Source: an uncultured Roseobacter sp. (GTDB lineage Bacteria; Pseudomonadota; Alphaproteobacteria; Rhodobacterales; Rhodobacteraceae). From it: 64,000 nucleotides of DNA. The first letter of the stretch is position 1, and the number at the start of each line of letters is the position of its first letter. The translations under genes and the position numbers were made by a program. The stretch lies in NCBI RefSeq assembly GCF_947495275.1, contig NZ_CANLYL010000001.1, forward strand, positions 124,001-188,000, in the 5' to 3' direction. Below are positions 9,901 through 18,952 of the stretch, piece after piece. The notes beneath the pieces are model-generated. The model did no database searches and had not been told where the DNA came from. It was given only the letters and a program-made list of their open reading frames with translations.

Positions 9901-10537
9901 GCCCCTCGTCCAGCTCCATCTGCACATCGATCTGTTCCGTTTCGCGGGCAAATCCCCCCTTGATCAGAAAGGTGCCCTCGGTGCCGTCAACACGCTCTGC
10001 ATTGAGGTCGATAAAAGCGCCTTCATCATCAAGACGCGCGTTTGCTTTCAAGCTGAGTTCGGCCGCCACGCCGATAATAGGCTCGCCAAGATTAATACGC
10101 GCAACCTCGAAGGCCTCGATATTGATCGAGACCGGGAGGTCAGGTAGCGCGAATTCGGTGGCCTCTGCCGAAGGGATTTCGGTTGTCTCCTCCGCTTCCG
10201 GCAAGCGCGGCAAGTCTAAGGAGGCAGCGCTCAAACGATCAACTTCCAGATTGCCGCGCAAAAGCGCCAACCTGCTCCAATTCAGTCTTACGTCCTCAAG
10301 GGTAAGCCAAATGCCCTGATCATCGGCAATGGTCATCCGTTCAAAGGAAGCTTCAGAGCTGAGCGCCCCGGCGAATCCCACGATGTTGACCTCGCGGCCC
10401 GCGCCCGAGAGCGCGTCTTCGATGGTGCGTGTCAGGAACCCACCATCATCCTCTTCTTCCTTGTCCTGAGCCACCACGGCCCAGGGCATGATCAGAATTG
10501 CCGCAACCGGCAGAAGAGTGACCCAAATGTTGCGCAT
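6914..10537 (-). CDS. tamB: Translocation and assembly module protein TamB
   Basis: Very long (1207 residues) inner-membrane-anchored periplasmic protein made of repeating beta-strand segments, with an N-terminal signal anchor ('LLPVAAILIMPWAVVA'). The C-terminal DUF490 domain is seen from 'NVNAPSRIFVRGRG' through 'QLLFGRNLSEISAFQAVQLA' to the final 'GIGLFFERDY'. TamB spans the periplasm and works with TamA in outer-membrane protein insertion and phospholipid transport to the outer membrane. The start codon overlaps the tamA stop codon region by one base, so the two are co-translated from a tamA-tamB transcript. The terminal aromatic residue is typical of the domain docking onto TamA. Confidence 0.93.
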   Translation of the reverse strand: MRNIWVTLLPVAAILIMPWAVVAQDKEEEDDGGFLTRTIEDALSGAGREVNIVGFAGALSSEASFERMTIADDQGIWLTLEDVRLNWSRLALLRGNLEVDRLSAASLDLPRLPEAEETTEIPSAEATEFALPDLPVSINIEAFEVARINLGEPIIGVAAELSLKANARLDDEGAFIDLNAERVDGTEGTFLIKGGFARETEQIDVQMELDEGPQGLAVRLMNLPGQPSMDLTVAGSGPLDDFTADITLATDGQERVAGQVILKALPAATEGALPDRRIQANLSGDITSLVAPETHEFFGDNVGLKVDVLRSADGAIDVSDFRLNAKSAQLAGAVRLNSDLWPTFVDVDGRIGTLDDTAVALPGPDINTTVSSVDLSVDYDAENGDAFVGDFTVSELQRADLRFSEAKLLLDGALKGEVGSVGSFLGDLTFNARGLELVNAEAAEALGQQVRGKANINYVEDQPIEITGLELKGDDYGLAGDIIIQGLEGGFPSDLNLSVQADDIARFAGIAGQPIAGAARLDVAGMITPLSSMFDLRIKGTTRDLTVDVPQADAVLEGLTALTLQARRDVSGTFIDDLVLTNESLNVAGDVQLRSNDSAVNVIARLNDIAKVLPQYQGPVNLDAQATQDALGWRVDLLTNAPYDSRLAVNGRVTGPETDVKFDLSVPEVRPLAPSVEGPLLAEGRLWQSGQGYSVDVDANGPYRSQVSVEGLATGPDAAVKFTAGLPDIGVFVPKISGPFSIEGDANRDGTGWRIDTMAQGPAGTNADIAGLVNESGDLDLTVAGALPLGLSEPFLAPRSLQGQAQFDLAIKGPPALESVSGRITTNDASFTAPNLRAALVNIVSAIDLSAGRVQLDVKSDVQGGGQVLAGGTVNLISLISDLTVGLRNVALVDPRIFSTTVNGDISVVGALTGGARIAGNIDVGETLITVPSSGLTSIGEIPDINHVGAPSAVTRTRARAGVIPEPEASSGGGSGSVYGLGINVNAPSRIFVRGRGIDAELGGALEISGNTGRVISAGQFDLVRGRLDILGKRFDLDVGSIQFQGDLVPYVLFVTTSDTETGTASIVLEGPVDRPEVSFRSSPDGPQDEVLSQLLFGRNLSEISAFQAVQLANAVAVLAGRSGVGLIGNLREGFGLDDFDVTTTDDGEAAVRAGKYITDNIYTDVLTGGGETELSINLDINDSLTARGTLEDDGNTGIGLFFERDY

Positions 10538-12351
10538 CAGAAAGCCTGTCCTATCCCGATGTAGACCTGAAAGGAGGTCTCGTCGTCGTCATCTCCGGAG
10601 GTCGGCACCGCGACGTCAAGCCGGATTGGTCCAATGGGTGTGTCATAACGCAACCCCACGCCAGCCCCGGTTTGCCATTCTCCCGATCCGTCGGGAAATG
10701 CTTCGCGACCGATGTAGCCTGCATCGAAAAAGCCCACATACCCCAGGTTCCCGGTTGTACGCATGCGGATTTCCGCAGAAAGACCAATGAAGGATCGTCC
10801 GCCCACGGTTTGACCGCCACCCAGATCAACGCCCAGAGACTGGTATTCATGCCCCCGGACAGTGTCGCCGCCCCCGGAGTAGAACAGAAAATCCGCAGGT
10901 GCCACGGATAAACCGGGGCCAATCAACGATCCCAATTGCCCGCGCAGCGCAATGGTGGTGGGGCGCAGATCACCAAAGGTTTTGTAGTGCCGTACGTCCA
11001 ATGAGGTCAGCAGCCCGTTGTCCGCCCCGTCGATCGCCACAAAGGGGGTGAATTCAGCGTTGGCAAAAAATCCGCGCCGTGCATCCAGCGTCTTGTCGCG
11101 ATAGTCGAAGGTGGCACCCAACGGAAATAGCATCAGCGTGTAGTTGTTCTCGCCAAATGCATCGCGGGTATTGGCGCGGCGAAATGCAAGGCCTGCGCGG
11201 TATCTTCTTTGATCCGACGCAATCCGTTCGATCCCCGCACCAACCGTTGCCTGACGAGAGAAGAAGTTCACCTCGTCCAGCTGCTCGATTTCGCCCAGAA
11301 CATAGAGGTCGGTGTCTTCGTTAAAGGTCGACGGACGCTGATAGCGCCCCCGCAGCAGGAAGTCGGTCCCGCCGGTTTCACCACCGATACCTTCGATCTC
11401 TGCTTCCACACGCAGACGCTCTGCGCCGCCAAACAGGTTTCGATGCATCCAGAACGCGCTGAGTGAAAGACCCTCGAAGGTGGAAATCTCGCCGCCAAAG
11501 CCAAACCGGCGCGGTTTGTCCTCCGCGACGCGCGCGGTGACTGCCAATGTATCGCCCGGCCCAATCTCGTCAGCTTCAATCATCGCAACGGAACTGAAAG
11601 TGCCGGTCCGGCGCAATCGTGCCGCCGCGTCTTCGAGCTCTTTGGGTGAATAGACCGTGCCGACCGGCAGGCCTGCTATCTCGAGAATACGCTCTGTTCT
11701 GACCGCCGTGTTGCCCGCGACTTTCAGGTCTCCAAAGCGAAGTCGCGGGCCGGGATCAAGGCGCAACGTGGCGTTGATGGTCTTGTCGCCGTGGCGCGCT
11801 GTGACCTTCTGGCTTTGCAGTTTGGCCTTGGCGTGCCCCTGATCACGCCACGCGCCGACACCTGCGCTCACCGCGTCGCGCAAGACACTGAGCTGTGCGG
11901 TCTCTCCCAGGCGGAACCCTTCGGGCACCCTGGTGCCTTTGGCCAGCGGCGCGATTTCCGCCTTTCCGAACCGAAACTGAGATCCGGGCGTGATCGAAAT
12001 CACCGCCCGCGAGACGCTGCGCGGCGGGGAAACGGATTTGATGGAGGCAGCTTCGCGCCCATCAAGTGCGATGCGTATGATCGCCCCGTAGTAGCCGGAA
12101 TCGTACAAAACCGCGAGCAGACGTTTGTAATCTGCCTGCGCAATAGACACCAGTTCCTGAGACGAGACCTCGGTTTCAGATTGCGATTGTTCAACAAGAA
12201 GCGAGCCGCCTTCCAACTCGGTGCGAAGGTCTTCGTCCAGGGCACCTTCTATGGTGACATCCAAGGCCACAGCAGCTTGAGCCAGAAAGATGGCCAACGC
12301 AGCAGCAATCGCTTTTAGACTTCGCCCTGACCACCAACTCTTCGACATCAT
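10537..12351 (-). CDS. tamA: Outer-membrane Omp85 protein TamA
   Basis: Outer-membrane beta-barrel of the BamA/Omp85 superfamily, 604 residues, with periplasmic POTRA domains followed by a 16-strand barrel. Evidence: signal peptide ending near 'AAVA', a POTRA segment around 'GPRLRFGDLKVAGNTAVRTE', the barrel motif 'GRSFIGLSAEIR' and C-terminal 'GVGLRYDTPIGPIRLDVAVP', typical of Omp85 strands 15-16. The start at 12351 is preferred over an in-frame ATG at 12384 because GGGGGAG lies 8 nt upstream of it; ATG 12348 is the next option. It is the first gene of the tamA-tamB operon. Confidence 0.92.
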   Translation of the reverse strand: MMSKSWWSGRSLKAIAAALAIFLAQAAVALDVTIEGALDEDLRTELEGGSLLVEQSQSETEVSSQELVSIAQADYKRLLAVLYDSGYYGAIIRIALDGREAASIKSVSPPRSVSRAVISITPGSQFRFGKAEIAPLAKGTRVPEGFRLGETAQLSVLRDAVSAGVGAWRDQGHAKAKLQSQKVTARHGDKTINATLRLDPGPRLRFGDLKVAGNTAVRTERILEIAGLPVGTVYSPKELEDAAARLRRTGTFSSVAMIEADEIGPGDTLAVTARVAEDKPRRFGFGGEISTFEGLSLSAFWMHRNLFGGAERLRVEAEIEGIGGETGGTDFLLRGRYQRPSTFNEDTDLYVLGEIEQLDEVNFFSRQATVGAGIERIASDQRRYRAGLAFRRANTRDAFGENNYTLMLFPLGATFDYRDKTLDARRGFFANAEFTPFVAIDGADNGLLTSLDVRHYKTFGDLRPTTIALRGQLGSLIGPGLSVAPADFLFYSGGGDTVRGHEYQSLGVDLGGGQTVGGRSFIGLSAEIRMRTTGNLGYVGFFDAGYIGREAFPDGSGEWQTGAGVGLRYDTPIGPIRLDVAVPTSGDDDDETSFQVYIGIGQAF

Positions 12352-12593
12352 TACCCACACTCCCCCAAGCGACAGATATCCCAATGCGATTGAACTACGT
12401 GCTCAAAGCTTGCGAGACTCACCAATCCCCATCGTTGTAACGGATTTCGCCAATTACCTGCAATCAGTCTAGCTAGCGCGCATGGAAGAGTTGCAAGGCT
12501 CTGGGCCAAAATTCAGATCACGCGTCAGCGAACCCGTAATATTCAGCAGCCAAATCCATCATCACAGTGGGAATAACCCGTTTGAAACCGGGC

Positions 12594-15500
12594 TCACGGC
12601 ATGGGTAACGCGCCCAGCACGTCCACCTCAGTATCGACACCCAGCGTTGCAAGCACATTGCCGCCATCGATATAGGCATAGATGTCCAAACTGTTGCCGT
12701 TTCCGTCATCTACAGGGGTGTCGGATATTTTTTGAAAACCGGCCGCGCCGTCCTGCAACAGCGTCAACGTATCCGCCGTGTCACCATAGATCACAGCGCT
12801 TTCCGGCAGGGCTTCGTCCAGAAGCGTTTCCAGAACATCGTCGCTTGTGCTGGACAGGTCCACGACATCCGCAAGGCTCAATTCCAGCGCGTTGCCCAGC
12901 GCGTTATCCATATCAATGGCCTCGATGTCGCGGATATCCAAAGTGGTCAGCAATTCATCGTTCAAATCCCCACCGACATCAAACTCCAGGACGTCTCGAC
13001 CGGTGCCGCCATCCACCAGATCAATTCCCGCGTCCGGAGCTTCGGAAACGATGATGCGATCGTCGCCATCGCCTGCCAGGATGGTATCTGCCCCGGTGCC
13101 GCCTCTGATCGTGTCATCACCTGCATAGCCTAGAATGACGTCGCCACCAGCGGCACCGCTGATCTGATCTGCCGCGTCGCTGCCGAACAACAGGTCAGCT
13201 TGGTCAAGCCCGCTCAATGTCTGCGCTGTGTCGGACTTGCCGATCACATCGCTGGTGAAAAGGTTGATCTCGGCGGTACTGTCATCCCCATCGAGATCAA
13301 AGCGCGCCGTCACACCGACCAGATTGTCCTCGCCCAGCATCAATGCGATATTCTCGATGCTTGCCAGTGGTAATGCAAAGTCGATGCCATCGGCCTGCAA
13401 AGCGGGGCTCGTTTCATCCGCAATGATGCCTTTGTCCAGACCATCCGCATCAAGCGTGATCTGCAGGTCAATCAATGTCGGCGCAAAGACCGGCGTTTGC
13501 GTCAGAGCGGCCGCAAGCTCATTTGGGGACACCAGAAACGTCGGGCTGGGATCAAATTCCTCAAGCAGGCTGGGATCATATCCATCGCCAATGCCAAAGG
13601 CCTGAATATCCACCGTGTAGTCGTTTCCAATCGGGTTGGTCAGGGTTGCCAAAGCGTCGCGCCACATGCCGTTCGACGGAACGCCATCAGTGATAAACAG
13701 CAGAAAATTGGCTTCGTTACTGGGCTGATCGTTGAGAAAATCCGCCGCTTCGTTGAAGGCAAGATCCCATCGGGTCGCACCACCCAGATAGGGCAGGTTC
13801 AGGATGGTCGAAGAGAGCGCCGGATCCTGTAGATCGAGCGGTCCTACACTCGACGCACCGCCGGAGTAGGTGATGATCTGGACATCCACGCTGGTAGTCG
13901 ATCCCGCGAACTGATCTGCAAGCAGGCTGACCGCGTCATTCACTGATGCCCGCAGGTCGCTCCAATCGCTGAAACCAATGCTGCCAGAGCTGTCCATCGC
14001 GATCACGAGGTTCACCGATTGGGAGGTCACCGCCTGGGCATCCACCAGCAAGGAACCCGCGGCGGCAGCCTCCGTGGCGGTTGTGTTCAACGATATCGTA
14101 ACAGCCTGAGAACCCGAGCCGCCCGATGCTGCTTCAACCGCAGCGGTCACGCGACCGGCAGAGACCCCGCCCTGACCGTCTGTCACCGTGTATTCAAAGC
14201 GATCCAACCCCGCAAAATCGGCATTGGGTGTGTAAACAAAGCTGCCGTCATTATTGACCACAACGGTTCCATTATCCGGGCCATCGGCGCCGACTGCAAA
14301 GGCCAATGCACCAGAACTGTCCACGTCGGTTGCCGTCAGCTGGCCGTTCAGGGCATCATTCTGATCCAGCGAAAAAACGGCATTGCGGACAACCGTGGGC
14401 GCATCATTGGTACCGGTCAACGTTACCTCGACCACCTGGGTGGCTTCGGCCCCGAACTCATCTCGCGCGACAGCTGTGAAGGTTTCGACGACCACTTCAC
14501 CTTCGGCAATTCCGTCTGCAATGGTGTTGTCCAGCACATAGCTCCAGGCGCCACCTGCGGTAATGGCAAATGCCCCAAACGCGGCGGCAGAAACACCAGA
14601 CCAGGTAATCACAGCGCCGGGATCCGCATCCGATGCCGTGAGCTGCCCGGAAGCATCTGCATCCTCTGCCCCTTCTGTCACCTCGCCTGTATTTGCTCCG
14701 GCAGCCGTCGTGATCACGGGAGGATCATTCGATGCTGTCACGGTAACGGTTATCGTGGCATCCGCGGTCTCTCCCGAAGGGTCGGTAACGCGGACACCGA
14801 AATCATCCGTTCCGTTGAAATCGGCGTCAGGCGTGTAGGCATAGCTGCCGTCCTGTAACAGCACGACCTCTCCGTTCTCCGGCACCGTGATCAAGGTAAA
14901 GGTCAATTCATCCCCATCAACGTCGGAGGCATCAATCTGCCCGACAACGATGTTGTCTTCGCTCACGGTCACTGCCGCGTCCTGAATTGCGGGGGCATCG
15001 TTTACGGGCAACACCTCGACCACCACAGTCCCGCTGAATGATTGGCCCGTCGCATCCGTGGCCAGAAAGGTGAAATTATCCGTGCCGTTGAAATCAGGCG
15101 CAGGAACGTAGTCGAATTCACCGTTCTGCTCGACCGTGACCATCCCATTCGATGGGCCGTCCTGAAGCACGTAGACCAGACCATCGGGCAGATTCTGCCC
15201 CGCGGTGATCGACCCCATGATGGCGTCTTCTTCGGTTGCATCCTCGAACCCGGTAACCACCACGACCGGCGTTTCCTGGGTGTTATCAATGATCAACCCT
15301 TCATCAAAACTGTTGCTGTCGTCGATGACGGGCTCGTTGGGCACATCGGGTGGCGTTTCGATAACATCAAGCTCGTCAATGCCATCTACATCCAGATCCG
15401 TCGGCGCCTCGGTGCCAAAGTCAGTCTCCAGAGAAGGATTTGCCGGGTCCGACAGAGACACATAGGTGTCACCTGCATCGACCCGTGATACCGCCGCCCG

Positions 15501-16409
15501 ATACGCCGCGAAAGCCTCTGCAATCAGCAGGTTGTCTTCGGCGTCATCTTGCAAAGTGCGCTCGACCTCGCGGCTTTCGCTATTGGCACCCCGCACAATC
15601 CATTTGGTGTCGGTTTCATCAATATAGGCGATCAGATTATCATCCAGATCACGAAGCTCGAAACCGCCTCTGGTGCCATCGGGGTCTGTGGTCAGGGTCA
15701 CTTCGGTGGTATCCACACCGTTGACGGTACCCACCTGCACGATCACCGTGGTCCCCCTGATCCCCATGGTGGAGGACGGCGTGTTGACGTCCATCCCCCC
15801 GGTCTTGGCGACCTGGCCCGCGATAAAGACAAAACTGCCCTGAATGAGGCTGAAGCTGCCGGAGTTATCCGCCGCATTCGGATCATATATCAGTTCATCG
15901 ATCACCATCCGCGAGGCCGCCGCGAGCGTGAAGATCGTGCCATCTACAAAAGTGACCGCAACCGAGCCATCATCCTGTGTTGCAATCACATCGTTCTGAA
16001 AGATCTTCATGCCAACTTGCAGGGTGTCCACGGTGCCGTCGGCGCGCTGCACGGTTGTCGTGCCCTCGACCGTTTCCACCTGTCCGATCGGCCCCGGACC
16101 CGCCGCTATGTCGCCTGCCTGCGCATATTGACCAGGCGCCAAAGGTCCTGCCAGCGTCTCGACAATATTGCCCCGCAGAACGGCACCTGCGGGATCAAAC
16201 AGATCAATTGGTGATGTGTTCGTGAAATAATCCGCAACGCGAAAATCCGGCTTTCCGTCGTTTTCGATATAGAGATCGGGGCCTTCACGCCGGAATGACC
16301 CATTGAACAACGCAGCGCTGTCCGGCACGACGATAACGCCAGCGTCATCTACGGCAAGGTCGATGAGCTCTTTTGGCGGGGCGTTATGTGCTGAAATTTG
16401 CCGTGACAC
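12594..16409 (-). CDS. Large secreted FecR / cadherin-like / VWA / RTX protein
   Basis: A 1271-residue multi-domain protein with no N-terminal signal peptide. In order: a FecR-like domain at about 105-225 ('GDGSVAVTFVDGT' type strands); an acidic linker (300-380); tandem cadherin-like/VCBS-type repeats at about 380-790, each ending in 'Y.PDADFNGTD.F' type motifs; a von Willebrand A domain whose MIDAS 'DSSGSIG' lies near 804; and glycine/aspartate RTX nonapeptides near 1080-1120 ('GGTGADTILAGDGDD'). The absence of a Sec signal and the RTX block argue for export by type I secretion, and the transporter genes lie 2.5 kb away. Likely a surface adhesin. The gene is monocistronic with a 278-bp divergent promoter region. 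Confidence 0.88.
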   Translation of the reverse strand: MSRQISAHNAPPKELIDLAVDDAGVIVVPDSAALFNGSFRREGPDLYIENDGKPDFRVADYFTNTSPIDLFDPAGAVLRGNIVETLAGPLAPGQYAQAGDIAAGPGPIGQVETVEGTTTVQRADGTVDTLQVGMKIFQNDVIATQDDGSVAVTFVDGTIFTLAAASRMVIDELIYDPNAADNSGSFSLIQGSFVFIAGQVAKTGGMDVNTPSSTMGIRGTTVIVQVGTVNGVDTTEVTLTTDPDGTRGGFELRDLDDNLIAYIDETDTKWIVRGANSESREVERTLQDDAEDNLLIAEAFAAYRAAVSRVDAGDTYVSLSDPANPSLETDFGTEAPTDLDVDGIDELDVIETPPDVPNEPVIDDSNSFDEGLIIDNTQETPVVVVTGFEDATEEDAIMGSITAGQNLPDGLVYVLQDGPSNGMVTVEQNGEFDYVPAPDFNGTDNFTFLATDATGQSFSGTVVVEVLPVNDAPAIQDAAVTVSEDNIVVGQIDASDVDGDELTFTLITVPENGEVVLLQDGSYAYTPDADFNGTDDFGVRVTDPSGETADATITVTVTASNDPPVITTAAGANTGEVTEGAEDADASGQLTASDADPGAVITWSGVSAAAFGAFAITAGGAWSYVLDNTIADGIAEGEVVVETFTAVARDEFGAEATQVVEVTLTGTNDAPTVVRNAVFSLDQNDALNGQLTATDVDSSGALAFAVGADGPDNGTVVVNNDGSFVYTPNADFAGLDRFEYTVTDGQGGVSAGRVTAAVEAASGGSGSQAVTISLNTTATEAAAAGSLLVDAQAVTSQSVNLVIAMDSSGSIGFSDWSDLRASVNDAVSLLADQFAGSTTSVDVQIITYSGGASSVGPLDLQDPALSSTILNLPYLGGATRWDLAFNEAADFLNDQPSNEANFLLFITDGVPSNGMWRDALATLTNPIGNDYTVDIQAFGIGDGYDPSLLEEFDPSPTFLVSPNELAAALTQTPVFAPTLIDLQITLDADGLDKGIIADETSPALQADGIDFALPLASIENIALMLGEDNLVGVTARFDLDGDDSTAEINLFTSDVIGKSDTAQTLSGLDQADLLFGSDAADQISGAAGGDVILGYAGDDTIRGGTGADTILAGDGDDRIIVSEAPDAGIDLVDGGTGRDVLEFDVGGDLNDELLTTLDIRDIEAIDMDNALGNALELSLADVVDLSSTSDDVLETLLDEALPESAVIYGDTADTLTLLQDGAAGFQKISDTPVDDGNGNSLDIYAYIDGGNVLATLGVDTEVDVLGALPMP

Positions 16410-16687
16410 CTGAGACTACCTAAAAACCGAAACTTAACTGAAAATTAACCAAATATTGAGTCCGGGTATGTGATCGACGACACATTCTGCCGAAATGTGG
16501 CCACAGAAACGCCATATTCCCGCACACGTTGAAAATTCATCTCGATTGACCCGTGATCGGAAACAGTCACCCGGGCTGTGACTTGATCTGAAGGACGATT
16601 CGTTCAGTATGGAAGCTGCAATCGGCAGCTCCGGTTGCAGCGGTGCCATGCGTGCGATGATATGGCGGCAGTCGGGCAAAGATCGAA

Positions 16688-18952
16688 ATGGCGCAGTGGT
16701 TTACCAAGTGGATCGGATGGGTGCGGGTCATCGCATTTTTTGGCCTTTTGTTCGGCCTGATCATCCGGATTGGCGATCCGCAACCGCTTGAAACGCTGCG
16801 CAACGCTTCCTTTGATTTTTACCACCAGTCCAAGCCGCGCGAACTGACCCAGTTGCCTGTTGCGATCATTGATGTCGATGACACAAGCATTGAGGAAATC
16901 GGGCAATGGCCCTGGCCGCGCACGCGGATTGCCGACATGGTTCAACTGGCCACGGCGCAAGGTGCCGTGGCCATTGCCTTTGACATTGTCTTTTCCGAAC
17001 CTGATCGCCTGTCACCGGCGCAAATCGCGCAAGACAATCCGGATATCCCCCCCGCACTGCTGAGCAAATTGACCGCCCTGCCTGACAACGATCAGGTACT
17101 CGCCGACGCCTTTGCCAAATCCCGGGTGATCGTTGGCCAGACGACGGTGCGCACGATTGCTGGCAATCGCGAAGAGAAGCGCGAGATGGCCAAGGTCGCG
17201 CATGCGCTGATTGGCCCCAGCCCCTTGCCGTATCTGCTGGCGTTTCCCGACATCGTTCAAAATCTTCCGGCCTTGGAAGCGAATGCGGCGGGACGCGGTA
17301 TTTTCAATGCGCTCCCCGACCCCGACGGCGTCTATCGGCGCCTGCCACTGGTTATGAGCGTGCAGGGACAGATCAGGCTCGGGCTGACCCCGGAGCTTCT
17401 TCGTGTCGCAACAGGCGGTGATCCTTTTGCCGTGCGCACAAACGAGGCCGGGCTTGAGGGAATTGTGCTGGCGCGTCAGCTCATCCCGACCGCCCATGAC
17501 GGCACGGTTTGGCCCTATCTGACACCCTCCTCGCGCAGTCGCTATGTCTCCGCCGCCGATCTGCTCAAAGGCCGGGTTCCACAAGGTCGCCTCGCTGGAC
17601 ACCTGGTGCTTGTGGGGACATCCGCCATTGGTCTGGAGGACTTCCGCGCCACCCCATTGGGGGTCGCCATGGCCGGGGTCGAGGTGCACGCGCAGGTGCT
17701 CGAAAACATCATGGCCAAAACCCTGCTGGTGCGACCCAATTACACCATCGCGATTGAGCTCGTCACAACCTTCATTCTTTGTACGCTGGTCATCATCTTT
17801 GCCCCCAGTCTATCGGCGCGATTGCTCATTTCCCTGTCTGTGGTGCTGCTGGCTGGCTATGTGGGTACCTCCTATTACCTCTTCGTTGGCAAGCGGGTGT
17901 TGCTGGACCCCTCATTCCCGGTTCTGGCAACAGCCACGGCGATCGTCCTGATCTCCACGGTCAATTATCTGCGCGAAGAGCGGCAGAGACGCGAAATTCG
18001 CAGCGCATTCGGGCAATACGTCTCCCCCGATCTGGTGGACCAGTTAACCCGGGACCGAGGCACATTGAGTCTGGGCGGCGAATCCCGCGAGCTTACATTG
18101 CTGTTCAGTGATGTCCGGGGCTTCACCGCAATTGCAGAGGAATTTCGTGATGATCCCGAGGCACTGACCATGCTGATGAATGAGTTCCTTACAATCCTGT
18201 CACGCGCAATCATGGATCAGAAAGGAACCATCGACAAATTCATGGGCGATGCGGTCATGGCGTTTTGGAACGCCCCTCTGGACAACCCCGATCATGCACG
18301 GGCCGCCTGCCGCGCCGCGTTGAAAATGATCGAAGACGTGCACGCCTTCAATGCCAAACGACGGCGTGAGGCCGCCCGCCGTCGCAAAGCACGCGCGGGT
18401 CAGAAAAAGAAAGGCGCACCAGCACGTCGCAAAATCCACCGGATCAAAGTGGGCATTGGCATCAACACCGGCCAATGCGTGGTGGGCAATATGGGCAGTG
18501 ACATGCGTTTTGACTATACCGCTCTCGGTGACCCGGTGAACGTGGCGTCGCGCTTGGAGGGGCAATCGCGCTACTATGGGGCATCCATCATTTTGGGGGA
18601 AGCGACCGCGCGCGCGCTTGCCGAGACGTTCGCGATCATGGAGCTGGATGTTGTGCGTGTGGTGGGCAAGGCCGTTCCCGAAACGATATTTGCCCTTTTC
18701 GGCGATGAAACCCTGGCCCGGGAGCCCTTGTTCGCAGCCCTTTGCGCAACCAACTCTGCCATGCTTAAGGCCTACCGGGATCGGCAATGGGATCAGGCCG
18801 AAATCCAGTTGACGGAAGTCTCAGCGCTGCTGGATAAGCTCAAACTGAACATGGCCGATTATGTCGAAATGTACAGCGGGCGCATTGCTGATCTGCGCAT
18901 TGCCCCGCCACCGGGCGACTGGGACGGGGTTTTTGCCTCAACCAGCAAATAG
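16688..18952 (+). CDS. CHASE2-domain class III adenylate/guanylate cyclase
   Basis: Membrane receptor cyclase of 754 residues. One N-terminal TM segment (about 10-25) is followed by an extracytoplasmic CHASE2 sensor (about 30-345), three TM segments (about 355-425) and a cytoplasmic cyclase domain (about 460-650). The catalytic domain shows 'LLFSDVRGFT' (metal-binding Asp), 'DKFMGDAVMAFW' (second metal Asp), 'GIGINTG' and 'FDYTALGDPVNVASRLEG'. A basic Arg/Lys/Ala-rich insert near 560-580 interrupts the domain. It should make cAMP in response to an unknown periplasmic signal. CHASE2 cyclases are often found near FecR-domain proteins, as here. The stop codon directly abuts that of the convergent HlyD gene. 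Confidence 0.9.
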   Translation: MAQWFTKWIGWVRVIAFFGLLFGLIIRIGDPQPLETLRNASFDFYHQSKPRELTQLPVAIIDVDDTSIEEIGQWPWPRTRIADMVQLATAQGAVAIAFDIVFSEPDRLSPAQIAQDNPDIPPALLSKLTALPDNDQVLADAFAKSRVIVGQTTVRTIAGNREEKREMAKVAHALIGPSPLPYLLAFPDIVQNLPALEANAAGRGIFNALPDPDGVYRRLPLVMSVQGQIRLGLTPELLRVATGGDPFAVRTNEAGLEGIVLARQLIPTAHDGTVWPYLTPSSRSRYVSAADLLKGRVPQGRLAGHLVLVGTSAIGLEDFRATPLGVAMAGVEVHAQVLENIMAKTLLVRPNYTIAIELVTTFILCTLVIIFAPSLSARLLISLSVVLLAGYVGTSYYLFVGKRVLLDPSFPVLATATAIVLISTVNYLREERQRREIRSAFGQYVSPDLVDQLTRDRGTLSLGGESRELTLLFSDVRGFTAIAEEFRDDPEALTMLMNEFLTILSRAIMDQKGTIDKFMGDAVMAFWNAPLDNPDHARAACRAALKMIEDVHAFNAKRRREAARRRKARAGQKKKGAPARRKIHRIKVGIGINTGQCVVGNMGSDMRFDYTALGDPVNVASRLEGQSRYYGASIILGEATARALAETFAIMELDVVRVVGKAVPETIFALFGDETLAREPLFAALCATNSAMLKAYRDRQWDQAEIQLTEVSALLDKLKLNMADYVEMYSGRIADLRIAPPPGDWDGVFASTSK